Shown: positions 34,554-46,782 of the stretch, one piece after another | Position numbering within the stretch: position 1 is the first letter of the stretch | Layout of the letters: the number at the start of each line of letters is the position of its first letter | Origin: Nageia nagi | Taxonomy: Eukaryota > Pinophyta | DNA length: 64,000 nt | Direction: 5' to 3' | NCBI GenBank assembly: GCA_050084985.1 | Contig: JBITNC010000002.1 | Location: forward strand, 24,614,001-24,678,000 | The notes under the pieces: generated by a model | The model's input: the letters and a program-made list of their open reading frames with translations, nothing else | What the model was told of the DNA's origin: nothing | Database searches by the model: none | Position numbers and translations under genes: made by a program

Positions 34554-37500
34554 TTTAGAAATCACACAAACATCAAAATATGATTAATTCTAAAACAGAA
34601 ATTGAATGAAAAAGATCGATAGGTTATAATATGTTTATTGCATTTCCATGTCTTCCCCTTTTTTCCACCTCATATTCATCCCCCATTATGTTGGAATATT
34701 TGAGTATTAGATTATATTCTAATGATTCATCAAGGCATATATACTATACATTATCCATGATCACTTCCATAGCATTTTACAAATATGTTTAATACTTATT
34801 GTAAAAGAAATAGTTTATGAAATTAATATTCTTATTGACTTTACCAACCTTCATCATGAAATTTTGGATGATAAACAAACATGTTTATGATACACTTAAG
34901 GTTATTACAGACTCATACACATCTTCACATTTAAATAATCTTAAAACAGTCAAGAATGAGGTGTTACAAGAGCATGATTTTGAGCGAAAGTATTACATGT
35001 TCATCCTATTATTCGCTTTATCTCGAACCCAAGAATCATTTGATATATATATATATCAAAGTAAAAAAAAAAAAATTACTACATTATATCAATGATTCTT
35101 GGGTGATTACAATATCCTCTACTGGGGCTATGGATGCCTGACTGGCAGTAGAGCAAGGTTGTAGCGGGATCGAGGGGTTAATCCTCATCGAGGCTATGGA
35201 TGCCTGTCTGGCAATGGGGCATACCTTACAAGTGGTGACATGTCCATATTGGTTAGTGACCTTCTTTCCTATGGACCTCTGTACGTTTCATATGGATGAA
35301 CTAGCTTATATATTTTATGCTCTTGTGACATTTAGTTTGAGATTGTCTAGAGATGGAAATAAATATCATTGCACACACATGAGTCTATGATAATTTTGAG
35401 AACACCATGTCTTTGTTTTATATCATATAAAGAAGGAAAAATCTAATGATGATTGGTTAATATGGTCAACTTGAATATTATGATCATTACATTTCTTCAT
35501 CATCCCATGCCCCCATCCCATACTATTTATTATTACATAGTAATTGATATTACACTTATATTTATCAATGCCTTGATGATTTGATTAGTTTATCTGTCTA
35601 AATACTCAAATACATCCTATGTCCATTCATTTGTTATACTATTTTCATATTAACATCCACCATCCCCCCATACACGTTATACTTTCATATTTTATTATCC
35701 AACATCCATATATTTCCCAATCCATCTTTACTGATTATTAAATTTGAGGTGCTTCCATATTATTTGAGAAAAAGAACGAGTAATTGTTCTCCCCATCAAT
35801 ATGGGAGTCAACATTGTTGTTGTTAAAAACCTTTTTGCTTCTATTCTTATCTACAAGTTTAAGCAAGAAACTACCCTTAGTAGATTGATAAAAGTCAACC
35901 CTAGAACATTGTTAAATTTTATAGCTTCCATTATTCTTTGAATTGGAAGTCAATGTTCTTTTCCTATCATATCCCATCCATTTCAACCCCTTAGAACATC
36001 GTTAAAAAGCTTCCATCATTCCTTGGGATCGAGAGTAAGAAATTGCACTTCCCTTTGAATTGGAAGTCGATGTTCTTCTCCCCTTTACATTCATTATCAT
36101 CTACCCATAAATTGAATGTGTGCTACATCTTGTTCCATATCCTTTTGTACATGTTATCATAAAATAAAAAGTATTAGTAGCCAAGTTTGATAAATGATAC
36201 AATCTAATACTGCAATTTTTCAAATCATTATCCTTAAATTTGAAGATATTTAATAATATCCAAATCAACATCGATGATTGAAATAACAATAAAACTAATA
36301 ACAATAATCGAAGTACTTATTCGAACTTAGAGATACACCATCAATGTGTAGCACGTCAAAGTACGTTCATGATTAAAGTTTAAAATCATGCTTTTAAATT
36401 TTTCAAGAATGAATAACAAAATACATAATATATATCATCTACCATTATGTTGATCTTTGTAGCAAACTTGATTTCGTATCACCATCTCGATAAACGAAGT
36501 AGAATTCATTTGTCTTGTTTTCAAGTCTTGTTCAACAAAAAACCTCAATCATGAAAAAACATGTTTCTAATAATTTTTGCAAGAAATGATAATGAAACCC
36601 ATTATGCTGGGACAAATAGTGGAATTATCAAACATTAAAATGTTATCTACTTTAAAAAGACTCCACGTCACATACATGCTAATGGCATAGAGCCTATGGA
36701 ATAAAGTGTTCCGTGCAATAGCATATGTAGGCAAGCATGAATACCTAGTAAGGTGTAGAACCTGTTTTCAAAATACTTTGATTGCGAAAATTCAAAAATT
36801 TTATGTTTGATCATAATTTGGGGAAACTATGATTGTCCATGACCCAAAGCAAATCATTTTACTCTACTATAAACCAACAAAATCAAGATTTAAAATATTC
36901 ATACATAAGTGGATAAACTCAAGTGTATGAGTCTTGATTTAACCACTTACTAACCTCAAGTATATTATCACCTACTTATGAGTCTAGTGGTATTTGTATA
37001 AGTCTACAATGATAACATATTAGTTTGTTTGTTTCTTCTTAAGATACATGACTATGTTTGCTCACCACATCATGCAAAAAAAAAAGAAAAAAAGATAACC
37101 AAATAGACATGCAAACTCGATCATAAATAATTTCATCATGAATCCTTGATAGGATAAACACCATTTATTATTTATGATCTTACAATGAATCACGAACTTC
37201 CTAGTTCAAATCATATGTCATGTTATGCATGTTTAGTCATCACTTATTGTTATACGTATTCAAAAAACCCTAGTCATCAAAAAGCATGATTCTAATGATT
37301 TTTGCAAAACATATTCTTCTAGAGTACTAACATAATAATCAAAATTCAAATCAGTGCGCACAAAGGGGACTTCATGTCATATACTTAACTCAGCTCCATA
37401 CATTCCTTGGGATAAACACAAGACACCCATGTAATGATATATGGAAACAAGCCTGTAGTACCTATTTAGTGTACAACCAATGTGTGTTCAAAATACTTCA

Positions 37501-39034
37501 ATTGCAAAACTCATGAAATCATACTTGGATAGATGGGGTAAATACAATTTCCCATGACCTAAAATCAAACCTTATGTCCACCTATAAATGATTAAAACAA
37601 TAAGGTTAGAATCATTCATACATTCATCTTACTTGTTCGCTAGCTAATATGTATTAGTTTTTTGAACAATCTATCATCATCATCACTAACATCATTAGTC
37701 AGTTCAAAAGGGGCCATAATGCTAAGAAAAGCACCACAATCAAAGTAAGCCCATGATCACATAACAATATCATGGCTACATCTCTCTTAAAATGTACTCA
37801 AAAAATTGTTAATTAGAAAATTGAAAGTTATATGTCTACTCACGGTTAAGGTAATTAGGATTGCCTATAACCTAAAATAAGAAATTTATTCTCAATATGA
37901 TTCTAAAAGACTTATGCAAAAGATCATCACGAAACCCATTTTGCTGGGTCAAAAGCAGAGAAAAATGAAAGATGACTTGTATATACAAAACAAGCTTCTT
38001 ATCACATACTCGCTTTGGCATGCATAGATAAACTAGAGTTTTGTCATGCAACTGCCATAAATAGCACACAGTATGGAGATAAACACAAGCAAAGTTTTGA
38101 TATACAACATCACTATCTCAAACTTGCATATACAAAACAAGCTTCCTATCACATACTCGCTTCGACATGCATAGACAAACTAGAGTCTTGTTATGCAACT
38201 GCCATAAACAGCACACAGTATGGAGATAAACACAAGCAAAGTTTTGATATACAACATCACTACCTCAAAATTGTATACATAAAATAAGCTTACCATCACA
38301 TACTCGCTTCGGTATGCAGAGACAAACTAGAGTCTTATCATGTAACTGCCATAAACAGCACATAATATGGAGATTGACACAAGTGTAGTTTTGATGTATT
38401 ATAATATCATTTTCAAAATGTATCAATTGCAAAAGTTAAAAAATCATATTCAGTCATGACAAGGGCTATCCTCATGAGAACATCAGATGATGACATATGT
38501 ATAAATAACAAGTTTTGATTTAGAGAAGCTATAATTATATCCTACTAAAAGATCTTAAGCTTTATACGAAAGAAGATTTTGATGATATTTCTTAAAAATA
38601 TCATTAACATTTACAAATATCAAAGAAGATAAAATGTGATGTATCATTGTTACAGGAGATCATCTTGAAACCCCGTTGTCGGGACAAAAGACAACACCAT
38701 CAAAACTCATATATTAAAGAAGACTTATACGGTACATGTGCACTTAAACATGCAAAATGACATAATAGAAATGTCATGCAACTGTCACACAAGCTCAACA
38801 CATTGTCATACCGAAAACAGTCACTTCTAAAGTGTATGGAAATTTGTTTTTCAAAACTACATCAAATGTAAAATGAAAACACATTTTATCATAATTTGAT
38901 TCATCAAAATTTTGATTCATCTAAGAAATTGAGTCAAAACTTATATCATAAAAAAGCAACAATAAATAACAAGCAACAAAGCTTCTCGTCCTATATTTTT
39001 GAAATTATCAACCGCATTTTTTGGTTGATAATTC
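34554..39034 (+). other. long non-coding 3' half of the large gypsy-type element, rich in repeats
   Basis: No reverse transcriptase, RNase H or integrase motif is seen in any frame. Instead there are direct repeats: CTATGGATGCCTG twice near 35128 and 35205, a unit of about 120 bp with TTTGAATTGGAAGTC (35935 and 36053), three copies of a GAAACCC-GCTGGG-ACAAA hairpin motif (about 36595, 37930, 38668) and a 148-bp tandem array (37981-38395). This matches the long internal non-coding regions of large non-autonomous LTR elements. Confidence 0.7.
37981..38395 (+). repeat. tandem array of a 148-bp unit, nearly three copies
   Basis: Units start near 37981, 38129 and 38277 and contain AAGCTTCTTATCACATACTC, ACTAGAGTTTTGTCATGCAA and CACACAGTATGGAGATAAAC. 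The first two copies are open in one frame (38015-38287) and would give a 49-residue repeat with INSTQYGDKHKQSFDIQHHY. That is probably chance, as 148 is not a multiple of three and the frame is lost in copy three. Confidence 0.85.
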
Positions 39035-39048
39035 AAAAAGGGGCAAAA
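39035..39048 (+). promoter_or_regulatory. polypurine tract of the large gypsy-type element
   Basis: AAAAAGGGGCAAAA directly before the 3' LTR. Confidence 0.85.
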
Positions 39049-39895
39049 TGTAAACACCTAAAAATGTCCCCTTGTTAACTAGTAAACATTGGAATAATCA
39101 TAACTCTTTATACAAGCCTCAAACAAGCTTGAAAACTCCATTATTGGATAGCTCTCATCGAGTACATGCAAAATGAGTGGTCATATGAGTCCTTTTCAAT
39201 AAAAATTGACTATTTGTGGGCATTTTAACATTGTTATAAAAATGGAAAACTAGTCGTTGGCGACCCAAAACAAATGCTGGCATTTTGAGCCAGTCGTTGG
39301 CATCCATATTCCAATCGTCAGTGACTTTGTAATAGCTGAATAGACACCAAAATAGTGAGAGAAAGTTGAAACATTTCAACTTTCCAAGATGATGTGGATA
39401 GAGGGGGTCAGTTACGACCTACGGTGGCTTTTCACTTCCTCTTACCAGCCTTTGAACATCTCACCCAAAATCTATAAATACAAGCTAATACAAAGCAAAT
39501 TAAAGAGGATCTTGACCCATTTTTGGAGTAGGGTAATGCTACCAAAATCTTGTGAGCTCATACCTTTTATTGTTTTATGCTAGCTTCCATTTAATACATG
39601 TCATACATAGATGTTTTGATGTTATTGTCTTTTGCATGTGTGTAGGATTTACAGGTTGTTCATATCAAGAAGAGAAGCAAGCAAATAAAAAACAATGGAG
39701 ATATAATACTCTTATTTTGGAAAATGGCATTTGTAAAAGTCCTTCCAAGGGCAAATTGTAGTTTGAGCTGAAAATCAATATCTATTTACAATTACAACAT
39801 TTCTACTTATTTTATATAATTTGAGGTTCAGTGAAGATTGAAGAATAATTGTATTTTATGTTATTCTACATTCTAGCTCTATTTTCACTGCAACA
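39049..39895 (+). repeat. 3' LTR of the large gypsy-type element
   Basis: An 847-bp partner of 28290-29138. It starts TGTAAACACC and ends CTGCAACA, with TTGTT following. Confidence 0.95.
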
Positions 39896-39900
39896 TTGTT

Positions 39901-40036
39901 ATACTCAAGAATACTTCATTCCTACAATAATTCAATCTATCATATTGGAACAAACTAGCTTTGAAGTAGATCTTGCAATGAAGACTAAATGTTTCTATGT
40001 AGGTCACCAAATGATGATACTCTATTTGAAATAACA
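39901..40036 (+). repeat. left LTR of the gag-only element, second part
   Basis: It starts ATACTCAAGAATACTTC and matches the second half of the right LTR at 42750-42880. Its end near 40036 is a best fit. No recognisable tRNA complement follows, so the primer-binding site is lost or unknown. Confidence 0.7.
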
Positions 40037-40241
40037 CTTTTTCTTTTGATCCACTAGTCACACCAATAGCCTAAGGGTTTTTGGATAGGAATAGTCTTAT
40101 ATTTCAAGTTTTTCAAAAATGGAGGCCATTGATATTATTTCCATGGTCAATAGCTTTGATGTGCTACCAAAGGCAATTTAAAGAATATCTTATATGGTGA
40201 TGATGGAAGCATAAAACGTAAAGGAGTTACAACATAGTTAA

Positions 40242-41480
40242 GTGAGTTATATCCTTTATATGATGAGATTAGAAATACCAAGATACTCAAACTCCAAGTG
40301 GAACCAATTTTTTATTAATATTCAAGAGGAATATCTTATGGCTTATATCAAATATTTTGAGATGAATTTTGAATTAAAGTTTGGAGTGAATGATAATTTA
40401 ATGGCCAAATATTTTCCCAATAATCTAAGTGATGATACTCTCAATTGGTATTTTTCTTTTCCATCTAAATCAATTAATACTTATGCATAATTTATATGTG
40501 AATTATATGTGTGTTTCAAGCATAGTGATCCTAGGCAAGTTATTATTTTTAATTTGATAAATACTATCCAAGGATAAAATGAGAGGTTTGAAAAGTTTGC
40601 TCAAAGATTTCAAAAAAAATAGAGCATGGTTAAAGGTCCTTTACTAGAAGAGCATGCGAAAGCCATATTTTTTTTAAAAATTCATCTTGAATTGAAGTTT
40701 ATAGCTATGGATTATATGAATTTTTCTTTTTATTTTGATATTATTCATAAGCTTATTAAAAAAGAGTGGCATATGGTTGAAATGGGAAAATTGAAGTATG
40801 ATTATCCGCCAAGAGATTAGAAGAAGCCATATCCAAGGAAAAAAGATTAACATATTCGAGTAGATCAAGGGGCCCATACAACAAGGGACAATGTACCACA
40901 TATTGATAATGCTCCATGAGGGAATAAGGAAAAATAATTTAAAGACTTTCTCTTCCTCCTAAAGTTATGTATGAGGATTGTTTGCAGTAAGGATTGATCA
41001 AGTGAGCCAAATGTAGGAGTTAAGAGAAGATGATCCAAAGACAAAGTGGTATAATAAAAATGTTTACTATATTTATCATCAAGTTATAGGGAATAGGACT
41101 AATGGTTGTGTTGCATTAAGGAAGAAGCTACAAAAAGTCATTGATAGTAGGAGAATCAAGTATGACAAAGACGATGTAGATAATTATAGTCAAAGTGAAG
41201 ATGATTTTCAAGTCAATACCATAAATGCTAATATAAGCCAAGAAATCCCCTCAAATATATCATTTTTTTAATATGAACAAGATGAAATCAATTTGTATAG
41301 GTTGCTCAATATATCTCCTATGCATAGAGAATCTTTCTTGTAGATTTTTAAGAATACGAGTGTATACAATTATATTTCAATGATTGATGCAGAATTGGGG
41401 GAAACTAAAATCAATAGTGATAGTATTTGGGAAGAGTTTAAAATATTTGATAATATGCATTATTTAAAAGAAATAAAGTG
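40242..41480 (+). pseudogene. gag of the gag-only element
   Basis: The retrotransposon gag domain is visible: EYLMAYIKYFEMNFEL, LMAKYFPNNLSDDTLNWYFS, then after a stop DPRQVIIFNL and RFEKFAQRFQ. A decayed zinc knuckle and helix lie around 41070-41155 (YIYHQVIGNRTNGC, ALRKKLQKVID). A tail with INLYRLLNISPMHRES and AELGETKIN follows to about 41480. Glutamine-type stops occur throughout. No protease active site could be found. Confidence 0.75.
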
Positions 41481-42394
41481 ACATCGCTCCACATAGGAGG
41501 AACCTGAGTGATGATGCTCCATAAATGAAGCAAATTATGAAATAAAAAAAGATTCAAGAAGTTATATATATATTGAGATGAATGTAAAAACATATTCAAA
41601 ATCAATATATTCAATCATAATATTTTCTAAGTATCCCAAGAAATTGAAGTGCAAGAAAAGAAGGTTGAACACTAGTTGGAAAAGAATGAAGTGTGCAATA
41701 AAAGATAAAGATAATTTCATAGAGATTTATATGATAAACTCATATTGTATACAAAAAGATAAGTGCATTACTATTGTATTCAAGGATATTGATGCTCTTC
41801 TCCAATTATTAGGGGCAAAAGATCCCCTATTTTAAAGGTAAGTTTAGGTATTGTTCTATAATTTGATTTTTGTAATTCATTTGATTATCCTTCCCTTGGG
41901 TACTTAGGGAAAGAATTACTTGATGATTCTCATAGTTTATTCTCATTCCTTGATTACTTGGTGCAATAAGTAGTATGATGATTCTCTTTGCTGATTCTCC
42001 TATTTATGATGATCCTTATAGTTTATTCTTCATGATTTTGATTCTTATGCTTTTATAGTTATGATAAACCTTATAGTTTGATAATTATGTGATAATCCTA
42101 TGATATGATGAGATAACAAGTATATATATATGTGTGTGTGTGTGTGTATGCAGAAGAAGTTTGATATTTTGAGGTGATTGCAGGTTCCTTAATCTTTGTC
42201 CTGGGTTGTTTCCATAAGGAGAGATCCATCATGGTCAAACCAATCCAAAGAGGGGAAAAGATATTAGTAAAAAGTAGGGCATCCAAGCTACCATCATGAA
42301 GATAAAATTTGGGGATTATTTTATTCCTTGATCTTTTTTATATTTTGAATTATTATTTGATTTTCTTTTATGCCAAAAGTATCAAAACATATCC

Positions 42395-42407
42395 AAAGTG
42401 GGGCATA
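42395..42407 (+). promoter_or_regulatory. polypurine tract of the gag-only element
   Basis: AAAGTGGGGCATA directly before the right LTR. Confidence 0.65.
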
Positions 42408-42902
42408 TGTTAATACATAAAAATAAATTTTAATTTAAATACAATATAACTTTTAGGTATCTATAATTAATTAATTATTTAAGTGATTGATTATTATTTT
42501 GAGTATTGTTCATTGTCAATACCTTTGTATATTATGGTGACAAGTTGGCTAAAAGATAAGCCCAAGAAGGTATCTTGGCATTAGAATTTGATAAACCTAA
42601 GGAAGAGCCTTGGTAATAGATTTATTGCTTATAAAAGAATGAAGGGTTATGCATCATGTATCATTACATAATCTGGATCCTTGGTAGATGGTAATAAAAA
42701 TAATCTATATCAATATTCTTCAATGCCATCTATCATATCTAGATTTTATTATACTCAAGAATACTTTGTTCCTATAATCATTCAATCTATCACATGCGAA
42801 CAACATAGGTTTGAAGTATATCTCATGATGAAGATTGAAGGATCTGAGGTTTCTATGTGGGTTGTTAAGCGATGATGCTCCATTCTGAGTGATGAAACTC
42901 CA
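42408..42902 (+). repeat. right LTR of the gag-only element
   Basis: It starts TGTTAATACA. Its internal order of motifs equals that of the split left LTR. The end is placed at CTCCA, 42898-42902, with an uncertainty of about 25 bp. Confidence 0.75.
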
Positions 42903-43215
42903 TGAATGTTTGGTCTATGGTCCCATTCAAGAAAATAATTCATCGATGAATCCTTTGAATTAGGTCTAAGTTATGATCTTTGTGATAAGTGAAATAATAA
43001 GTTCATAACTTCATTTGAATTCAAATTTGATAGGTTAAGGTTAACTAAGAATCTTATATTACCATCACCTTCATATTGGATTTCTTTAGTCAATGGTATA
43101 AATGTGATATTTGTTAATTTTGCTATTATTATTTGTAATTCAATATCATAATTCACCTTAACAATTAACTACAAATTAATTATTTTGGTTATAACACATG
43201 ATGAAAATAAGGTAT

Positions 43216-43440
43216 AATTGCATAATTTTATATCATTTGGTGCACTTGAATAATTTTATATCATATGGTGCAATTACATTATTTTCCTATCATATGGTGT
43301 ATTTAGATAATTTCATATCATATGGTATAATTGCATCATTTTAGACCATATGGTGTACTTGGATAATATCATATCATATGTTAGTGTATATAAATAATTT
43401 CATATCATATGGTGCACTTTGATAATTTCATATCCATAGC
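43216..43440. repeat. imperfect tandem array of about 30-bp units
   Basis: About seven units of the form CATATGGTGCACTTGGATAA TTTCATAT, with substitutions and small gaps, inside the CACTA element near its right end. Confidence 0.8.
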
Positions 43441-43713
43441 TGGGCCATTATAAAGGTGTGGTTATGTGTTGCTTCGGATGCTACCAGTCTTAGACTAGGA
43501 TAAGTAAGGTGAGAGACTAAATAGTGATTGGTTAGTTCCACTGAGTCATCCTTTGGGAACCCAAGGCCAACACTATTATTGAACTTGGAGATGAACTTCA
43601 AGAAATCGAGCATGACATAGTCTAGAAGCATCATTGTATGATATTTTATATAAAAAAATATCATATAAGGATGCTTTCAAACTATGCCTATTTATTTTTT
43701 AAATTAATTAATA

Positions 43714-43942
43714 AGAGGTGGTTTAAAATCACCCCCTTAAATAGTATGGTGGTACTTTAAAACCATCCCCTTATGGTATAAGGGGCATGTTTTAATAATC
43801 ACATTTGGAGCTTAGGAGATGATTTAAGGATCATACATATGTGATTATGAATCATGTTTGTAGAGTCTTGAATTTCAATGATGTCAACTTAGATGGTAAG
43901 TGATTAATCATTGGTAAATGATTATAAATGGGGTTTAAAACT
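43714..43942. repeat. right subterminal repeats of the CACTA element
   Basis: GGTGGTTTAAAATCACCCC, GGTGGTACTTTAAAACCATC, GATGATTTAAGGATCAT and GGGGTTTAAAACTACCTC lie in a row. They are of the same type as at 15038-15275. Confidence 0.6.
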
Positions 43943-43970
43943 ACCTCTAAAGGTCATTTTTGGTCTAGTG
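43943..43970 (-). repeat. right terminal inverted repeat of the CACTA element
   Basis: Read on the minus strand it begins CACTAGACCAAAAAT then GACCTTTAGAGGT. AAA follows it on the plus strand. Confidence 0.75.
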
Positions 43971-43973
43971 AAA

Positions 43974-44990
43974 TGATATGCTATTGATCCCTCTTCAAAT
44001 ATGATAATTATATTTTTTCTCTATTTTAGAAGAATAACTATTGTAGTTTTAGATTTCAAAAGGAAAGCATTCTCATGAATATGATGAATTCAATTGAATG
44101 TCAAACACAACAACCAATTAGTAACAAGCCAAAAATGATTTTTTTGAAGTACCCACAATTGAATTAAATAATAAAATTGGATTGTATACAAAAAAAGGTA
44201 TCCAAAAATTAAATTTCATTGAAAAGGACTTAATATATCAAAAGTTATAAGCATTTAAAGTTTTCAATAATTTTATTGGAAAATTGGAGAATAAACTGTC
44301 TTATACAGTTCTCAAAAGAGTGCTTAGAATTATGTCAAATTTGGAGGGACTTTGTTTTACAAAAATAGGTGTCTAGAAAAATAAATTTTATCAAAAAATG
44401 ATAATTTCTTTAAAATTTATCATTTTTGTAAGTTTTTAACCATTAAAAAAAAATACTAGGTAGAATTTGAAAATTGTCAGCTTTGGGAGGCTCCAATTTG
44501 AGTTTCACTTCTCATTTTTCAACAAAATTTGATTAATTTGAATGATATTTTGAATATGAATCTAATGGTATCTATTTAGATTAATCTCCAATTTCTTTTT
44601 CATGTTTGCCGATGGTTGAGTTGTAGGTAATTATTATTTATGGTTTTCCTACTACTACTAAGGCTAAAAATTATTTAAGTGTTGAAAAATATTTAATTTT
44701 GGTAACTTGTTAAGAATAGTTGGGATCTATTTAATTATGTATTACAAGAGTATTTTTCTCATGTGAGTGTGTATAAAGTGATTCAAACATACAATGACTC
44801 GATTGTTATGTTCTTGATAAGAAGAAGATATTTTTATTGCAATTATAATTGTTGTGTTCCATAAGATTTGTAAGTGTAACTTTATCACTCCTTCCAAATT
44901 TTGCATTTTCCTATTCTTCCTCTATTTCCCATACTTCTCTTTTCTTTTTCTCAATTGTGTAACATTTATTAAAGTATTAATAGTTAGAAT
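43974..44990. other. gene-free AT-rich stretch
   Basis: No coding, LTR or tandem-repeat signal was recognised between the CACTA end and the presumed LTR of the right-hand gypsy element. Confidence 0.45.
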
Positions 44991-44999
44991 TTAAAAGTT

Positions 45000-46672
45000 T
45001 TTGAAACCTAGTAGCCAAGGTCTGAGAGTTATTAACCAGATGTGAAATTTTGTTAAGTATTTTAGGCAGACATAGTCTAGGAGATTTTGATGAGTGACAT
45101 CATCCTCAAATTTGAATGCCCCCAAATCTATAGACTTTAGAATTAAGGAGATTATGGATATTAATAATTGATAGTAGTTAGAGCTTCAAATATTTTTATG
45201 AGTGAGATCATCCTTGACTCTAAAAGCTCTAAACTATAGAAGCAAATAACAATACCCAAAAAGAATTTTTAACTATTAATCCCTCACAATTGTAAAAGAT
45301 ATAGAATTTAAAAAATGAATCCAGTAGCACATAGAGCCTAAAGGATTGCAAAGACATGATAACCTGATGACTAATAGCTCTCATACCTATAATCCCTGAA
45401 AGATAGTAGCAAAGCAAGGACTAAGAGATATTTAAGACCTGAGGATTTTTTAGCATGATGTCAACACTAAAAGAAAGACTCCATGATCCTAGCAGCCATG
45501 GTTGTTAATCACTAGAGATTAAATAATGCATAACACCCAAAGATATTGAAAGTATTATGAGTAATCCCCAAAACTTGCACCAACACTTGGGTCTATCCAA
45601 TCTAGGATGTGAGATCCCTAGGCCTATGTCAATGGGTTGACACCAACACATGCTTACCTAAGGCATCAAGAGTTGGCTGCATTTATATCTAAGCACCAAA
45701 TATTGATCACATTATAAAGGAAATATGAGGTGCACACATTTATATAGTTGTTATCTAGTAGCCAATCAAAATTAGTTAGAGTTGCAGTTGCAAAGTATAG
45801 AAGACTATGAAATAATACAAGTATGATGTAGCACCTAATACCAATGTAGAAACCATTGGGAGCATCCAAATTGAGATTAAACACAAATTATGTAATTTCA
45901 AAAGATCAACATAAAGGGATCGTAGCTGCTTACCAAATGAAAAAGTTACCATATCAGATGATGGTTAGAAATAGTTGCAGTAGCCACCTAAGCATTAACT
46001 ATCTAAAATAATGAAGCCATCTAAATTTCTTGATCATTGAACCACCAATCAAGTACTTGAGCATTGAATTTTGTACTAGTATAGGATTCATGGGAGCAAA
46101 TCTCCCCACTATGTAACTTCTTTTTTATATAGTTGTAAATAGATAGATAAATGGTTAGACTTTGAGCATTATTGCCCTCCTTGTGATACATGTACTCTCA
46201 CATTTTCAATACAATACAATTAGCTTGCCCTCCTCTAATTATGTTTGTTTAATTTGTTATCATTACATGTATGAATGCATGCTATTATTCTTATGGATTT
46301 ATGATGCAATCACAAGACCCTAAGTCTGGGCTAACTTGTTGTTCCCAATGTGTAGCTATGAATTACAACCTTAGCTAGCAGTTCTCAGGAGTGATTAGGC
46401 TTAGTTTATTTCTTGTTATTTCCTTTTAGTATTTATTTTCTATAATTTTATTTTTTTATTTATTTTTTTGTTATTCATTTCTTTCCCATACTTTTGACCT
46501 CTTACCAAAAGAAGTCAGCCTATTCTAGATATTGAGAAAAGATATCCATATACAAGTGCATTATCCCACCTCCCTACTCATTCAAAAACCACTTACTAGA
46601 TCATGGAATGCACTTGAGAATCATAGTGTCATCCAAGTTGCACTTTTGTGATCAATAGTAAGAAAAGGTTTG
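45000..46672 (+). repeat. presumed 5' LTR of the right-hand gypsy element (start not defined)
   Basis: The presence of an LTR is inferred from the primer-binding site that follows. Its end lies near 46672, but TG...CA borders are blurred by decay. The start cannot be set because the partner LTR lies outside the window. Phrases like CTAGTAGCC and CACCTAA recur loosely across the stretch. No gene is seen in it. Confidence 0.4.
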
Positions 46673-46674
46673 TT

Positions 46675-46693
46675 TTTGGCACATCTAGTGGGA
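46675..46693 (+). promoter_or_regulatory. primer-binding site of the right-hand gypsy element
   Basis: TTGGCACATCTAGTGGGAC resembles the TGGCGC-type start plus CATCTAGTGGGAC sequence seen after many plant gypsy LTRs, with one C-to-T/G-to-A type change in the CG. Confidence 0.6.
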
Positions 46694-46782
46694 CTCTCTA
46701 TTCTCACTACATTTAGGCATGATTTTGGCTATTTAAATGCTAGTTAATTAAATTCATCCTATGCTAGAATACTTTCATAAGG

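Larger units (their letters stand above)
28290..39895 (+). mobile_element. large non-autonomous Ty3/gypsy-type element with gag-protease only
   Basis: LTRs at 28290-29138 and 39049-39895 are flanked by TTGTT (28285-28289 and 39896-39900). The primer-binding site TGGCGCTAGAAGG and a polypurine tract are in place. The 9.9-kb interior codes for a long gag-protease polyprotein in its first half. The second half (34.55-39.03 kb) is non-coding and full of repeats where reverse transcriptase and integrase would be. It is therefore structurally non-autonomous. The LTRs differ by eye at roughly 37 of 848 positions, slightly less per base than the copia LTRs, so this insertion looks a little younger. 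It sits inside the left LTR of the gag-only element. Confidence 0.95.
27944..42902 (+). mobile_element. short gag-only LTR retrotransposon (TR-GAG-like), split by a later insertion
   Basis: Two LTRs are recognisable: the left one is 27944-28289 continued at 39896-40036, and the right one is 42408-42902. They share TTTTAGGTATCTATAATTA, AAGATAAGCC, GAAGGGTTATGCAT and ATACTCAAGAATACTT in the same order. The internal part is only about 2.4 kb and encodes a decayed gag but no protease, reverse transcriptase or integrase, so it depended on enzymes from another element. A purine-rich tract precedes the right LTR. The outer right boundary is uncertain: ATTCA precedes the left LTR and recurs at 42925-42929, about 20 bp past the boundary given. 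Confidence 0.8.
15000..43970. mobile_element. CACTA-type DNA transposon enlarged by nested insertions
   Basis: The left end reads CACTAGACCAAAAAT and the right end (read inward on the minus strand) begins with the same 15 bases. The match continues imperfectly (CTTT, GAGGT) to about 28 bp. AAA precedes the left end (14997-14999) and follows the right end (43971-43973), as expected for a 3-bp target duplication. Both ends are followed inward by repeated, partly palindromic motifs around TTTAAAATCACC, which fits the subterminal repeats of CACTA elements. Removing the copia element and the nested LTR elements leaves about 5.6 kb. No TNP-type transposase is recognised, so it would be non-autonomous. 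AAA is a weak duplication in AT-rich DNA, and two unrelated end fragments of one family remain possible. Confidence 0.65.

Noticed and set aside
38015-38287. 90-codon frame with a 49-residue internal repeat
   Set aside because: It follows from the 148-bp tandem array; unit length is not divisible by three and the frame is lost in the third unit.
34554-39034. Decayed reverse transcriptase or integrase in the large gypsy-type element
   Set aside because: No catalytic box or family motif in any frame; repeats fill the region.
42898-42929. Target duplication for the gag-only element
   Set aside because: ATTCA before the left LTR has no copy directly after the best LTR end; the copy at 42925 would require an LTR not ending in CA.
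15000-43970. CACTA transposase within the element
   Set aside because: No TNP2-type or related transposase motif could be read in the non-nested parts.
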